Below, piece after piece: positions 7,996 through 16,943 of a stretch of 37,736 nt of DNA. The translations under genes and the position numbers were made by a program. Under the pieces are notes generated by a model. The model was not told where the DNA came from. It searched no databases and was given only the letters and a program-made list of their open reading frames with translations. How positions within the stretch are numbered: the first letter of the stretch is position 1; every line of letters starts with the position of its first letter. The DNA is from Hyphomicrobiales bacterium (GTDB lineage: Bacteria > Pseudomonadota > Alphaproteobacteria > Rhizobiales > Beijerinckiaceae), in contig CANGQA010000019.1 in NCBI GenBank assembly GCA_947455995.1, positions 1 through 37,736 on the forward strand, read 5' to 3'.

Positions 7996-8601
7996 ATGCA
8001 ACCCTTTACCACCCTGACCGGCGTTGCCGCGCCAATGAAGATCACCAATGTCGACACCGACATGATCATTCCCAAGCAATATCTGAAGACGATTAAGCGC
8101 ACTGGTCTGGCCGTGGGTTTGTTTGCCGAAATGCGGTTTAACGAGGATGGCAGCGAGAACAAGGATTTTGTTCTTAATCAGCCAGCCTATCGCAATGCGC
8201 AGATTTTGGTGGCCGGCGATAATTTTGGTTGCGGTTCCTCGCGCGAACATGCCCCTTGGGCCTTGCTCGATTTCGGTATTCGCTGTGTGATTTCGACCAG
8301 CTTCGCCGATATTTTCTACAATAATTGTTTTAAAAACGGCATTCTGCCGATCAAAGTCTCTCAAGAAGAGCTTGATCAGTTGATGGATGAAGCCGGACGC
8401 GGTGCGAACGCAACGTTGTCGGTTGATCTCGAAGCACAGGAAATTCACGGCTCAGACGGCCATGTCGTCCACTTCGATATTGATTCCTTCCGCAAGCATT
8501 GTCTGCTGAACGGGCTCGATGACATCGGCCTGACCATGGAAAAAGATAAGGCAATTGATCAATTTGAAACCAAGACAGCGCAATCGCGTTCCTGGCTTTA
8601 A
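7996..8601 (+). CDS. leuD: 3-isopropylmalate dehydratase small subunit
   Basis: LeuD (201 residues, the normal length) is the swivelling small subunit of isopropylmalate isomerase and completes the LeuC active site. The N-terminal [20 protein letters not shown], then [16 protein letters not shown], and the signature [20 protein letters not shown] are intact, as is [15 protein letters not shown] 7996 is chosen for its match to the family N-terminus; the frame is open upstream to 7900 but without similarity. The Shine-Dalgarno is weak (ACGGA). leuB follows after 132 bases that contain a terminator-like hairpin. Confidence 0.97.
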   Translation: MQPFTTLTGVAAPMKITNVDTDMIIPKQYLKTIKRTGLAVGLFAEMRFNEDGSENKDFVLNQPAYRNAQILVAGDNFGCGSSREHAPWALLDFGIRCVISTSFADIFYNNCFKNGILPIKVSQEELDQLMDEAGRGANATLSVDLEAQEIHGSDGHVVHFDIDSFRKHCLLNGLDDIGLTMEKDKAIDQFETKTAQSRSWL

Positions 8602-8630
8602 AAATTGCTGTTGTCTTTAGGCCAATCCGG

Positions 8631-8653
8631 AAACCGGATCAGCATCCGGTTTT
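8631..8653 (+). terminator. Terminator-like hairpin between leuD and leuB
   Basis: A nine-base stem AAACCGGAT/ATCCGGTTT (8631-8639, 8644-8652) with loop CAGC, ending in only four T. It may be a weak terminator or attenuating hairpin that lowers read-through from leuD into leuB. Confidence 0.45.
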
Positions 8654-8733
8654 GTCCCCCTATCCTTTGATGGTTTGATTGTGGCTGTTTGCGGTGCATT
8701 GGCATGCGCCAGCCTAGAATACGGAGAACTCAC

Positions 8734-9846
8734 ATGGCATCGTTTAACCTGCTGCTTCTGCCCGGTGATGGCATTGGTCCTGAAGTCATGACCGAAGTCA
8801 AAAAACTGCTCGATTGGATGAATTCGACCGGTCTGGCCAAATTCGAAACCGAAGCCGATCTGGTGGGTGGCGCGGCCTATGATGCCCATAGCGTCTCTAT
8901 CACCGATCAAGCCGTTAAAATGGCCGGTGATGCCGATGCGGTTTTGTTCGGCGCGGTCGGTGGGCCGCAATGGGATAGTGTGCCTTATGACGCACGCCCG
9001 GAAGCCGGCCTGCTACGCTTGCGCAAAGATCTGGAAATGTTTGCCAATCTGCGTCCGGCCATCTGCTATCCCGCTTTGGCTTCGGCCTCCTCGCTCAAGC
9101 CTGAAATTGTCGAAGGCCTCGACATTATGATCGTGCGCGAATTAACGGGCGGGGTTTACTTCGGTGAGCCTAAGGAAATTGTGACGCTGGAAAACGGTGA
9201 AAAGCGTGGCGTCGATACCCAGGTCTACACGACCCATGAAATCGAGCGGATCGGACGGGTGGCCTTCGAGCTGGCCCGCAAGCGCGGCAACAAGGTCACC
9301 TCGTCGGAAAAGCGTAATGTGATGCGCTCCGGCCTGTTGTGGAACCAGGTGATCACCGATCTGCACAAGCGCGAATATTCCGATGTGGTGCTTGAACACA
9401 TGCTGGCCGATGCCTTGGGCATGCAGCTGGTCCGCTGGCCCAAGCAGTTCGACGTGATCGTGACCGACAATCTCTTCGGCGATATGCTGTCGGATGTGGC
9501 CTCCATGCTGACCGGTTCGCTGGGCATGCTGCCTTCGGCCTCGATGGGCATTGCCGATCCTGTCACTGGCAAGCGCAAGTCGATGTATGAGCCGGTCCAC
9601 GGTTCGGCTCCCGATATTGCCGGCAAAGGCTTGGCCAATCCGATTGCGATGATGGGTTCGTTTGCGATGGCGCTGCGCTATTCGCTTGGTCTGGGTGAAG
9701 CCGCTGACATGGTTGAAAAGGCCATTTCCAACGTGCTGAACAGTGGTCTGCGGACCAAAGATATTGCCGCTGCAGGCCAAAATGCTGTCAGCACCCAGGA
9801 AATGGGCGCAGCGATCATCAAGGAAGTCCAACATATTGCCGGTTGA
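8734..9846 (+). CDS. leuB: 3-isopropylmalate dehydrogenase
   Basis: LeuB (370 residues) oxidatively decarboxylates 3-isopropylmalate with NAD in the third step of leucine synthesis. The family motifs are all visible: [12 protein letters not shown] at the N-terminus, the GGPQWDS loop, the substrate-binding arginines in [30 protein letters not shown], and the metal and cofactor site [17 protein letters not shown] followed by [16 protein letters not shown] 8734 is preceded by CGGAGA seven bases upstream. The open frame to 8689 adds a non-conserved leader. Confidence 0.97.
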   Translation: MASFNLLLLPGDGIGPEVMTEVKKLLDWMNSTGLAKFETEADLVGGAAYDAHSVSITDQAVKMAGDADAVLFGAVGGPQWDSVPYDARPEAGLLRLRKDLEMFANLRPAICYPALASASSLKPEIVEGLDIMIVRELTGGVYFGEPKEIVTLENGEKRGVDTQVYTTHEIERIGRVAFELARKRGNKVTSSEKRNVMRSGLLWNQVITDLHKREYSDVVLEHMLADALGMQLVRWPKQFDVIVTDNLFGDMLSDVASMLTGSLGMLPSASMGIADPVTGKRKSMYEPVHGSAPDIAGKGLANPIAMMGSFAMALRYSLGLGEAADMVEKAISNVLNSGLRTKDIAAAGQNAVSTQEMGAAIIKEVQHIAG

Positions 9847-10160
9847 TTTACAGTCGGGCGGATTGGCTGTTGATATAATCTTCTTCAATCCGCTCGATTG
9901 ACATTGCCGCCTGCTTATGGTTGAGAAACAGGGTAAGGGATCGTGTTGCTTTTTTGGCAACACCATCTCCGGAACAGGAACGAAAGACGCGTCATGACCG
10001 TGGCCACTTTTTATAAACCCACGACCAAACCAGCCGCTAAACGCGGCGGGACGCGCTGACGCATTCTCTCTCCGGAACTCCCCCGGCGGGGGGTGGGGTG
10101 AAACCGCTCAGGCGGTAAACTCAAAATCGGGGGAGACGGATTAAAATCAGGATCAAAGAC
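9847..10160 (+). other. Hairpin-rich leuB-asd intergenic region with two tiny overlapping ORFs
   Basis: These 314 bases hold no recognised gene. They contain a hairpin just after leuB (GTGTTGC/GCAACAC at 9943-9949 and 9957-9963 with a T-rich loop). Then come short successive hairpins: GCCGC/GCGGC around 10040, CCCCC/GGGGG around 10080-10095, and ACCGC/GCGGT around 10105-10120. Two tiny open frames overlap as ATGA: 9917-9997 (26 codons) and 9994-10059 (21 codons). None has a recognised product. The structure suggests an untranslated leader of asd, but no known riboswitch class is evident. Confidence 0.4.
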
Positions 10161-11201
10161 ATGGCTTTCAAGGTCGCTGTTGTCGGGGCCACAGGTAATG
10201 TGGGCCGTGAAATTCTCTCTATTTTGTCAGAGCGTGCTTTCCCTGTCAGAGAAGTTGTTGCGTTGGCATCCAGCCGCTCACTCGGCACAGAAGTGTCTTT
10301 TGGTGACAGGATCCTGAAAACACAGGTACTTGATCATTATGATTTCTCCGATACAGACCTGTGCCTGATGTCGGCAGGCTCTGGCATTTCAAAGGAATGG
10401 TCCCCCAAGATTGCCGCGCAAGGCTGCCTTGTGATCGATAATTCTTCGTGCTGGCGTTATGACCCGACCGTGCCTCTGGTGGTGCCGGAAGTGAATGCCG
10501 ACGTGCTGGCGCCGTTTTTTGCCGATCCCAAATGCACCCGCATCATTGCCAATCCGAATTGCTCTACGGCGCAATTGGTGGTGGCGCTGAAGCCTTTGCA
10601 CGAGAAGGCCGTGATCAAGCGCGTGGTTGTATCGACCTATCAATCGGTATCGGGTGCAGGCAAGGAGGCGATGGATGAATTGTTTACCCAGACCCGCGCT
10701 TTGTTGACCACCGGCGAGGTCAAGGTCAACAAGTTTCCCAAGCGGATTGCGTTCAACCTGATCCCGCAGATTGATGTCTTCATGGATGACGGTTTCACCA
10801 AAGAAGAATGGAAGATGACCGAGGAAACCAAGAAAATCCTCGATCCCGCCATTAAGCTGACCGCCACATGCGTGCGCGTGCCGGTGTTCATCTCGCATTC
10901 CGAAGCGGTGAATGTGGAGTTCGAAAAGCCGATCTCTGCCACCGAGGCCCGCGCCTTGCTGCGTTCGGCCCCCGGCTGTCTGGTGATCGACAAGCGCGAG
11001 CCCGGCGGCTACATCACCCCGCATGAAGCGACCGGTGAAGATGCCACCTATATTTCGCGTATCCGCGAGGATCACACGGTTGAAAACGGTCTGGCCTTCT
11101 GGTGCGTGTCCGACAATCTGCGCAAGGGCGCGGCGTTGAATGCCATCCAGATCGCCGAAGCCTGCATCAACCGCAAGCTGATCAAGCCTAAAAAGGCATG
11201 A
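10161..11201 (+). CDS. asd: Aspartate-semialdehyde dehydrogenase
   Basis: Asd (346 residues) reduces aspartyl phosphate to aspartate semialdehyde with NADPH, the branch point to lysine/diaminopimelate, threonine and methionine. The N-terminal VAVVGATGNVGREIL is the NADP-binding loop. The active-site Cys134 lies in NPNCSTAQ and the catalytic His246 in VPVFISHSEAVNVEF, with Arg239 just before it. The length and motifs match the Gram-negative type. AGGA lies upstream of ATG 10161 with a wide gap. The DUF1272 gene starts four bases after its stop, which suggests co-transcription. Confidence 0.97.
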   Translation: MAFKVAVVGATGNVGREILSILSERAFPVREVVALASSRSLGTEVSFGDRILKTQVLDHYDFSDTDLCLMSAGSGISKEWSPKIAAQGCLVIDNSSCWRYDPTVPLVVPEVNADVLAPFFADPKCTRIIANPNCSTAQLVVALKPLHEKAVIKRVVVSTYQSVSGAGKEAMDELFTQTRALLTTGEVKVNKFPKRIAFNLIPQIDVFMDDGFTKEEWKMTEETKKILDPAIKLTATCVRVPVFISHSEAVNVEFEKPISATEARALLRSAPGCLVIDKREPGGYITPHEATGEDATYISRIREDHTVENGLAFWCVSDNLRKGAALNAIQIAEACINRKLIKPKKA

Positions 11202-11205
11202 ATGC

Positions 11206-11460
11206 ATGCTCGCTCTTCGCCCGAATTGCGAATGCTGTGATCGAGATCTGCCTCCCGCGTCGCGGGAGGCCATGATCTGCTCGTTTGAATGCACGTTCTG
11301 TGCAGAATGTGCATCCATAATATTTGACGGCTTTTGCCCTAATTGCTCGGGCGAATTGGTGCATAGACCCATTCGTCCCGAAGCAAAATTGGATAAAAAT
11401 CCTGCCCAGCAACAACGGGTTGTTAAAACCCATGCTGGCTGCCAATCTGGTCCATATTGA
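11206..11460 (+). CDS. DUF1272 cysteine-rich small protein
   Basis: An 84-residue protein matching the DUF1272 pattern: LRPNCECCDRDLPP, then ICSFECTFCAEC, then GFCPNCSGELVHRPIRP. Nine cysteines (8, 10, 11, 25, 29, 32, 35, 44 and 47) fall in CxC/CxxC arrangements that strongly suggest a zinc or other metal site. The function of the family is not known. After residue 60 comes a 24-residue polar tail. It starts four bases after the asd stop and ends at base 11460, directly touching the stop codon of the convergent carbonic anhydrase gene at 11461 with no spacer. A nine-base-arm palindrome (11250-11270) lies inside the coding sequence. Confidence 0.88.
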   Translation: MLALRPNCECCDRDLPPASREAMICSFECTFCAECASIIFDGFCPNCSGELVHRPIRPEAKLDKNPAQQQRVVKTHAGCQSGPY

Positions 11461-12168
11461 TTACACCGCTTCCGCGCGCATCATCGAGACCCGCGCCCGT
11501 GCTTCGGGCTCGGCGGGGGTAAACAGGCCTGTATGCGGATCGCGGATCGCCAGAACTCCAGTTGTGACATCGAAATAGGCGCCGTGTAATTGCAGCTTGC
11601 CCCGTGACACCAGCGTGCTGACGCAGGGAAATGTCATCAAATTGTCCAGGCTTTGGGCAATGGAGATCAGCGAGAGTTTTTCGACATAATCGCCGAGCGG
11701 CGTTTGTCCGCGCGGTCCTGCGCGTTCCGCCGCGGGTTTGATCAATGTCATCCATTGGCCGATAAAATCACCGGGCGAAAGCGGGGCAGAATCATCGGCA
11801 AAAGCCCGTACACCGCCGCAACGGCCATGGCCCAAAACGACGATATGTTTGACGCGCAATGCCTGTACCGCAAATTCAAGTGCTGCCGATGTGCCGTGGA
11901 ATACTCCTTGGGTTTCAAATGGCGGCACCATATTGGCGACATTGCGGACCACGAACACCTCTCCCGGACGTGCATCGAAAATCACTTCGGGGGAGACGCG
12001 GCTGTCGCAGCATCCGATCACCATCACTTCGGGTGATTGGCCGGAACCGGACAACTCCTCGAACCGGTGCTGTTCTTGCGGAAATCGGCCCGCCATAAAG
12101 GCCTTGTAGCCATCACGAAGCCGGGGTGGAAACACATAACCTGAGGAAACGTCCTGATGATCGGTCAT
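11461..12168 (-). CDS. Beta-class carbonic anhydrase
   Basis: A 235-residue beta-carbonic anhydrase, interconverting CO2 and bicarbonate in the cytoplasm. Zinc ligands are visible: Cys54 in CCDSR (with Asp55 and Arg57 forming the usual gating pair), and His114 and Cys117 in GHGRCGG. Length and layout match clade B bacterial enzymes. ATG 12168 is preceded by AGGAGA at a good distance. It may supply bicarbonate for carboxylases or buffer CO2. It lies 87 bases downstream of the MFS gene on the same strand, with no clear terminator between. Confidence 0.95.
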   Translation of the reverse strand: MTDHQDVSSGYVFPPRLRDGYKAFMAGRFPQEQHRFEELSGSGQSPEVMVIGCCDSRVSPEVIFDARPGEVFVVRNVANMVPPFETQGVFHGTSAALEFAVQALRVKHIVVLGHGRCGGVRAFADDSAPLSPGDFIGQWMTLIKPAAERAGPRGQTPLGDYVEKLSLISIAQSLDNLMTFPCVSTLVSRGKLQLHGAYFDVTTGVLAIRDPHTGLFTPAEPEARARVSMMRAEAV

Positions 12169-12255
12169 CTTGTTTTCTCCTGTCCTGTTAAACCTGCTTG
12201 GAGGTAGTGCAGTACAAGGCGTTTATCAACCCTGCATTTCGGACCGGCGTTCAGG

Positions 12256-13485
12256 CTATTGTGTCGAAGCAGGTCGTTCGTCCGAGCGGGTGTAAATGGC
12301 GACACTGGCCAGCAGGATGAGGCCGAACAGCAAAAATAGTTTTGAAAAAGCCTCTGCAGGCGAGATACCGAGATCGAGCGTGGCCTGCACCAGTTGTCCT
12401 GATCCATATTGGATTAAACCGGCTCCGGCGATGAACAAGAAATTGAGCCAGGTAATGCCACGCCCCAGCACTTCGGCGGGAATGAATAGCTTGGCGTGGC
12501 TCATCAATATACCGTAGGTCAGTCCAGCAGCACCAGCGATACCGAGACAGACCAGCGATGTGACAAGGCTCTCGGGCCCCAATACGCCCATCGTGATGAA
12601 GCTGAACGCGGTGATCAGACTTCCCCATAAAGTGGTGCGGCGCGGTGAACCGTTCCAGCGCTCGATCGGACCATAGGCGAGTGCGCCGATGGTCATGGTT
12701 ACACTCATCAAGAGGGCGACCAGGCCCAGTTCCTGCAGGTTGGAGCCGTGAACATCTCTGAAAAAAGGCGTAATCCAAAGGCTGCGTGTGGCAACAATCA
12801 CCGCATAGCTGACCACAGTCAGCGGCATCAGCGGCCACAGACCTTTAATGCGGATAATCCGGTGAATACCCTGCCAAAGTCCGTTGGATGGCTCGGAGGA
12901 CACAATCACTGGCGGGTCTTTCAACATGGCGAGAATGAAGGTTGCGCTCAATCCGGTCAGCAGAACGATGAAGCCGAGGCTCCAGCGCCAGCCGACATGC
13001 GCCACCCCCCAAGCCAATGGACTCGAGCTGATCAAATTGCCGAACGATCCCAAACCGATCATCAGCGAAGCCATCATGGCAAAACGGTCTGCCGGATAAG
13101 AGCGGCCAAACACAAACAAGGACCCCATGAGCACCGGCGAACAGCCAACTCCGATCAAAGCCATGCCGATAAGGCAATCGGGAAAGGAGCGGGCCAGAGC
13201 AAACCAGATCCCGCCAATCACTGCCACCAACAGCAGGCCGCCTACTGTGCGGCGCGGGCCGAACCGATCGAGTAAAAAACCTACGGGAAATTGCGCGGCT
13301 GCAAAAGTCGCAAACCAGATGGCCGACACGGCGCCGAGATCGGCAGCGTTCAATCCCAATTCGCGGGTCAGATCGACAGCAATCACGCTGAGAAAGACGC
13401 GGAAAAACTGGCTTAGAATATAGGCAGATAAAAGGGATATAAAAACCAATGCCTTAATCCGATGGTGCGCCGTTGACGCTGTCAT
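12256..13485 (-). CDS. Major facilitator superfamily transporter
   Basis: A 409-residue membrane protein with about twelve hydrophobic segments. The MFS motif A is visible between segments two and three as GFLLDRFGPRRTVGG, and the N-half carries ELGLNAADLGAVSAIWF typical of nitrate/sugar-phosphate-like MFS proteins. The substrate cannot be deduced. I chose ATG 13485; a TTG at 13506 would add seven residues. It begins 34 bases after the trmD stop, so it is probably read as the last member of the ffh/rpsP/rimM/trmD transcript. That is unusual company for a transporter. Confidence 0.9.
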   Translation of the reverse strand: MTASTAHHRIKALVFISLLSAYILSQFFRVFLSVIAVDLTRELGLNAADLGAVSAIWFATFAAAQFPVGFLLDRFGPRRTVGGLLLVAVIGGIWFALARSFPDCLIGMALIGVGCSPVLMGSLFVFGRSYPADRFAMMASLMIGLGSFGNLISSSPLAWGVAHVGWRWSLGFIVLLTGLSATFILAMLKDPPVIVSSEPSNGLWQGIHRIIRIKGLWPLMPLTVVSYAVIVATRSLWITPFFRDVHGSNLQELGLVALLMSVTMTIGALAYGPIERWNGSPRRTTLWGSLITAFSFITMGVLGPESLVTSLVCLGIAGAAGLTYGILMSHAKLFIPAEVLGRGITWLNFLFIAGAGLIQYGSGQLVQATLDLGISPAEAFSKLFLLFGLILLASVAIYTRSDERPASTQ

Positions 13486-13519
13486 ATTGCCGTTTTCAGA
13501 GGGCAAAGCAAAGCGTTGA

Positions 13520-14245
13520 TTATCTTTTGAGCAGATCCGGTCGTCTGGTCTGCGTGAGGTGCAAGGCTTGGGCCCGCCGCCATCGGGCGATTTTCTGATG
13601 ATCGCCCGAGAGCAGAATATCGGGAATTTCCAAGCCTTCCCATGTACGCGGCCGGGTATAATGGGGATATTCGAGCAAGCCGTGCTCGAAACTCTCGTCC
13701 TCGCCTGACGCCTCTTTGCCCATCACACCCGGAATCAGGCGTATACAGGCATCCAGAAGCACCATAGCCGCCATTTCACCGCCAGACAGGATGTAATCGC
13801 CGATTGAGATTTCTTCGAGCTGGCGTGCGCCGATCACGCGTTCGTCCACACCTTCGAAACGGCCACATACGATGACTGCGCCCGGTCCTGCCGCTAGATC
13901 ACGCACGCGGGCCTGGGTTAACGGCCGACCGCGGGGTGACATCAGCAGGCGCGGTCGCGGATCATCGGCAGGGCTGGCTGCATCTATGGCTTGGGCCAGA
14001 ATATCGGCACGCAGGACCATGCCCGCGCCACCGCCCGCCGTGGTATCATCGACCGTGCGGTGACGACCCTGCCCGTGCTGCCGGATGTCATAGGCTGCCA
14101 GAGACCACAGGCCTGCTTGCAAGGCGGTGCCAGCCAGCGAATGGCCGAGCGGTCCTGGGAACATGTCGGGATAAAGGGTCAGAACGGTACAGGAAAAGCA
14201 CGATTCCACAGGACCTGCCGGTGTGGCGGGCTGAACGCCGCTCAT
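13520..14245 (-). CDS. trmD: tRNA (guanine-37-N1)-methyltransferase
   Basis: TrmD (241 residues) methylates N1 of G37 next to the anticodon of tRNAs reading CNN codons, preventing +1 frameshifting. It is a SPOUT enzyme with a trefoil knot. The knot motifs are visible: LMSPRG (about residues 101-106), [10 protein letters not shown] (127-136) and [11 protein letters not shown] (147-157). The N-terminus carries about 14 extra residues before the conserved [16 protein letters not shown]. Its ATG overlaps the rimM stop by four bases (ATGA), implying translational coupling. rplS, usually next, is absent here. Confidence 0.97.
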   Translation of the reverse strand: MSGVQPATPAGPVESCFSCTVLTLYPDMFPGPLGHSLAGTALQAGLWSLAAYDIRQHGQGRHRTVDDTTAGGGAGMVLRADILAQAIDAASPADDPRPRLLMSPRGRPLTQARVRDLAAGPGAVIVCGRFEGVDERVIGARQLEEISIGDYILSGGEMAAMVLLDACIRLIPGVMGKEASGEDESFEHGLLEYPHYTRPRTWEGLEIPDILLSGDHQKIARWRRAQALHLTQTRRPDLLKR

Positions 14246-14895
14246 GCTTTATCACGTCCGGTCTGTTTGGATTTGGATTTGGTTTCGTCCCGCCCGGGAG
14301 GTGGCGGGCTGTCCACCCCGAAATCGGCGGGCGGGCGCGCATGGATGACCCTTTGGGCCAGATCGATCGTGGGCACAAAGGCCTTGGTAAAGGGTAAAAG
14401 TGCAGACGGTCCCGGGCGATTGAGCTTGATGTCGAGCATGTCGCCTGCACCGAAATTCATCAAGCCGATGACTTGTCCGATCACTTGCCCGGACTCGTCA
14501 AGCACGCTCAGGCCTACCAGATCGGCATGATAGAATTCGTCGTCATCCTCGACAGGCGGCAGTTGGCCGCGCGCAACCGACAAGACAAGATTGGTGATGG
14601 CCTCGGCAGCCGTTCGATCGGCCACGCTCTCCAGCCGCGCGATGATAATATCGTCCTTGACCGGACGCAGCGCCTTGATGCGATAGGTTTTGCCATCGGC
14701 TCCCAAGAGCGGTCCGTAATCCCCGACAGCCATCGGATTTTCTGTATAGGATTTGACCCGTACCTCGCCGCGCAGGCCGTGGGGAGCCCCCACAACCGCA
14801 ATCACGACATGATCCGCCGGCCTCTGGTTGCGCGGCTCCGTCCCTGCCTTGGCGGCAGAGGTGCGGGACGCGGAATCATCGGGCCGACGAGCCAT
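14242..14895 (-). CDS. rimM: 16S rRNA processing protein RimM
   Basis: RimM assists maturation of the 30S head and binds uS19. The two beta-barrel domains are recognisable: [22 protein letters not shown] for the N-domain, and [20 protein letters not shown] through [11 protein letters not shown] to [14 protein letters not shown] for the PRC-like C-domain. At 217 residues it is longer than usual because of a ~28-residue polar N-terminal leader and a Pro/Lys-rich C-terminal tail. It starts 29 bases after rpsP, and its stop overlaps the trmD start. Confidence 0.95.
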   Translation of the reverse strand: MARRPDDSASRTSAAKAGTEPRNQRPADHVVIAVVGAPHGLRGEVRVKSYTENPMAVGDYGPLLGADGKTYRIKALRPVKDDIIIARLESVADRTAAEAITNLVLSVARGQLPPVEDDDEFYHADLVGLSVLDESGQVIGQVIGLMNFGAGDMLDIKLNRPGPSALLPFTKAFVPTIDLAQRVIHARPPADFGVDSPPPPGRDETKSKSKQTGRDKA

Positions 14896-14924
14896 TGCGT
14901 AATCTCTTGTACTGCGTGGCTGAG

Positions 14925-15299
14925 TTACTCAGCGGCAGGAGTTTCTGCAGGTGCAGCAGCAGCAGCTTCAGCAGCTGCATTGGCTGCAGCGCGTTCCAAA
15001 GCCTTTTTCTTTGGCTGTGCCTTTTCAGGATTGTTGCGCGCTTTGCGCTTCAACAGGCCCATGGCATCCAGAAAACGCTCGACGCGGTCGGTTGGCTGGG
15101 CACCTTTGGCCAGCCATTCTTTGGCTTTTTCTGCGTCCAGCTTGACGCGTTCGGCATTGTCCTTGGCCAGCATCGGGTTAAATGTGCCGATTTTTTCGAT
15201 GAAGCGGCCATCGCGTGGGTAGCGGCTGTCGGCCACAACGATCGAATAATGAGGACGTTTCTTGGCGCCACCACGAGCGAGGCGAATTTTCAAAGACAT
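14925..15299 (-). CDS. rpsP: Ribosomal protein bS16
   Basis: A 124-residue bS16 of the small subunit. The core [20 protein letters not shown], then [21 protein letters not shown], and the [22 protein letters not shown] region are standard. Beyond about residue 85 is a lysine-rich stretch and then an alanine-rich tail ([20 protein letters not shown]) of the type seen in alphaproteobacterial S16. AAGGAT lies upstream of the ATG. It sits between ffh and rimM in the conserved order. Confidence 0.97.
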   Translation of the reverse strand: MSLKIRLARGGAKKRPHYSIVVADSRYPRDGRFIEKIGTFNPMLAKDNAERVKLDAEKAKEWLAKGAQPTDRVERFLDAMGLLKRKARNNPEKAQPKKKALERAAANAAAEAAAAAPAETPAAE

Positions 15300-15377
15300 G
15301 GTCTATCCTTACTTAAAGTTCCGTCGATGAGAGAAGACCCGATCACGGCTGACGGAAGCCAATGATCCGGCCTGTTG

Positions 15378-16943
15378 TTATTTTTTCTTCCCCCCGAAAG
15401 GGTTGAAAGCAGACAAACCGGGCATACCCGGCATTTTGGGCGTAAGACCCGGTAAAATCGGTGTTTTTCCAGCGGCAGGAAAACCCGCAGGTGGCTGGCC
15501 AGGCAGACCGCCCGTACCGGGGAAAGAGGGCAAGCCCCCGCCACCCTGCATGGCACGCGCCTGTTCGATCATTTCGGGGGTAGGTTGTCCCATACCTCCT
15601 CCCATGCCGAACATCTGCGCCAGACCGGCCATTGGCCCTCTTTTGGCCTGACCCATCTGTTTCATCATATCTGCTGTCTGCCGATGCATTTTCAGCAATT
15701 TATTGACGTCTTCGACCTTGGTACCCGAACCCGAGGCAATCCGCTTCTTGCGTGAGGCTTTGAGAATATCGGGATTGCGCCGTTCGCTGCGCGTCATGGA
15801 ATCGATGATGGCTTTTTGCCGTTTGACCACGCGTTCGTCCAAATTGGCCGAGGCGATCTGGTCTTTCATTTTGGCAACGCCTGGCAACATGCCAAGCAGG
15901 CCGCCGACTCCGCCGATCTGTTCGATCTGGGTTAGCTGGTCACGCAAATCCTCAAGATCGAATTTGCCGCGCCGCATCTTGTCGGCGATCCGTTTGGCTT
16001 TTTCCGCATCCAGTGTTTCGGAGGCTTTTTCGACAAGCGAGACAATATCGCCCATGCCCAGAATACGGTTGGCAATGCGCGAGGGGTGGAAATCCTCCAG
16101 CGCATCCATTTTTTCGCCCATGCCGACCAGCTTGATCGGCTTGCCGGTTACGGCCCGCATCGACAAGGCAGCGCCACCACGTCCGTCGCCGTCCACACGC
16201 GTGAGCACAATACCGGTAATGCCAACGCGATCTTCAAAGGCGCGCGCGGTGTTAACCGCATCCTGGCCGGTCAGTGCATCGGCCACCAGCAGCACTTCAT
16301 GCGGCTTTGCGATGGCCTTGACCTCGGCCACTTCGGCCATCAGGGCTTCATCAATGGTGGTGCGACCGGCTGTATCAAGCAGCACGACATCGAAACCACC
16401 CAGACGGGCGGCATCCATGGCGCGGCGTGCGATTTGAACGGGCGACTGGCCTGCAACGATCGGCAGGCAATCGATCGATAATTGTTTGCCGAGTGTGGCC
16501 AGTTGCTCCATTGCAGCCGGACGGCGCGTGTCGAGCGAGGCCATCAAGACCTTGCGTTTGTCACGCTCGCTCAGTCGGCGCGCCAGTTTGGCTGTTGTGG
16601 TGGTTTTACCGGACCCCTGCAAGCCGACCATCAGAATGGCAACAGGAGGCGTGGATTCAAGGCTGATCGGAGCTTGTTCAGCCCCTAGCGTATCCACGAG
16701 CGTGTCATGGACGATCTTGACGACCATCTGGCCGGGTGTGACCGATTTGACGACTTCGGCACCGACAGCGCGGGTGCGAACCTTGTCGATGAAGGAGCGG
16801 ACCACATCGAGTGCCACATCGGCTTCGATCAAGGCAAGGCGGACTTCGCGCAACGCAGCAGTCACATCGGCTTCCGACAACGCGCCACGGCGGGTCAGTC
16901 CGTTCAAGATACCGGAGAGTTTGTCTGACAGACTCTCGAACAT
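15378..16943 (-). CDS. ffh: Signal recognition particle protein Ffh
   Basis: Ffh (521 residues) binds signal sequences of nascent membrane proteins and delivers ribosomes to FtsY. The NG domain has G1 GLQGSGKT (107-114), DTRRPAA (138-144), DTAGR (190-194) and TRVDGDGRGGAALS. The M domain follows with GKFDLEDLRDQL, a methionine-rich finger region and the RNA-binding SGSGTKVEDVN. The C-terminus is a Gly/Pro/Met-rich tail of about 90 residues. ATG 16943 gives MFESLSDKLSGILNGL, the family N-terminus, with AAGG eight bases upstream; a GTG at 16976 would add 11 residues. It heads the minus-strand ribosomal operon. Confidence 0.97.
   Translation of the reverse strand: MFESLSDKLSGILNGLTRRGALSEADVTAALREVRLALIEADVALDVVRSFIDKVRTRAVGAEVVKSVTPGQMVVKIVHDTLVDTLGAEQAPISLESTPPVAILMVGLQGSGKTTTTAKLARRLSERDKRKVLMASLDTRRPAAMEQLATLGKQLSIDCLPIVAGQSPVQIARRAMDAARLGGFDVVLLDTAGRTTIDEALMAEVAEVKAIAKPHEVLLVADALTGQDAVNTARAFEDRVGITGIVLTRVDGDGRGGAALSMRAVTGKPIKLVGMGEKMDALEDFHPSRIANRILGMGDIVSLVEKASETLDAEKAKRIADKMRRGKFDLEDLRDQLTQIEQIGGVGGLLGMLPGVAKMKDQIASANLDERVVKRQKAIIDSMTRSERRNPDILKASRKKRIASGSGTKVEDVNKLLKMHRQTADMMKQMGQAKRGPMAGLAQMFGMGGGMGQPTPEMIEQARAMQGGGGLPSFPGTGGLPGQPPAGFPAAGKTPILPGLTPKMPGMPGLSAFNPFGGKKK

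Noticed and set aside
9142-9966. A 274-codon open frame antisense to leuB
   Set aside because: leuB is complete on the plus strand; the antisense product is His/Gln-rich shadow sequence.
11250-11270. Palindrome GCCTCCCGC/GCGGGAGGC as a possible inserted REP-like element in the DUF1272 gene
   Set aside because: The encoded residues and length match the family at that place, so it is coding sequence rather than an insertion.
10389-11372. A 327-codon open frame antisense to asd
   Set aside because: The sequence is His/Gly/Gln-rich without any family likeness, while asd on the plus strand has all catalytic residues.
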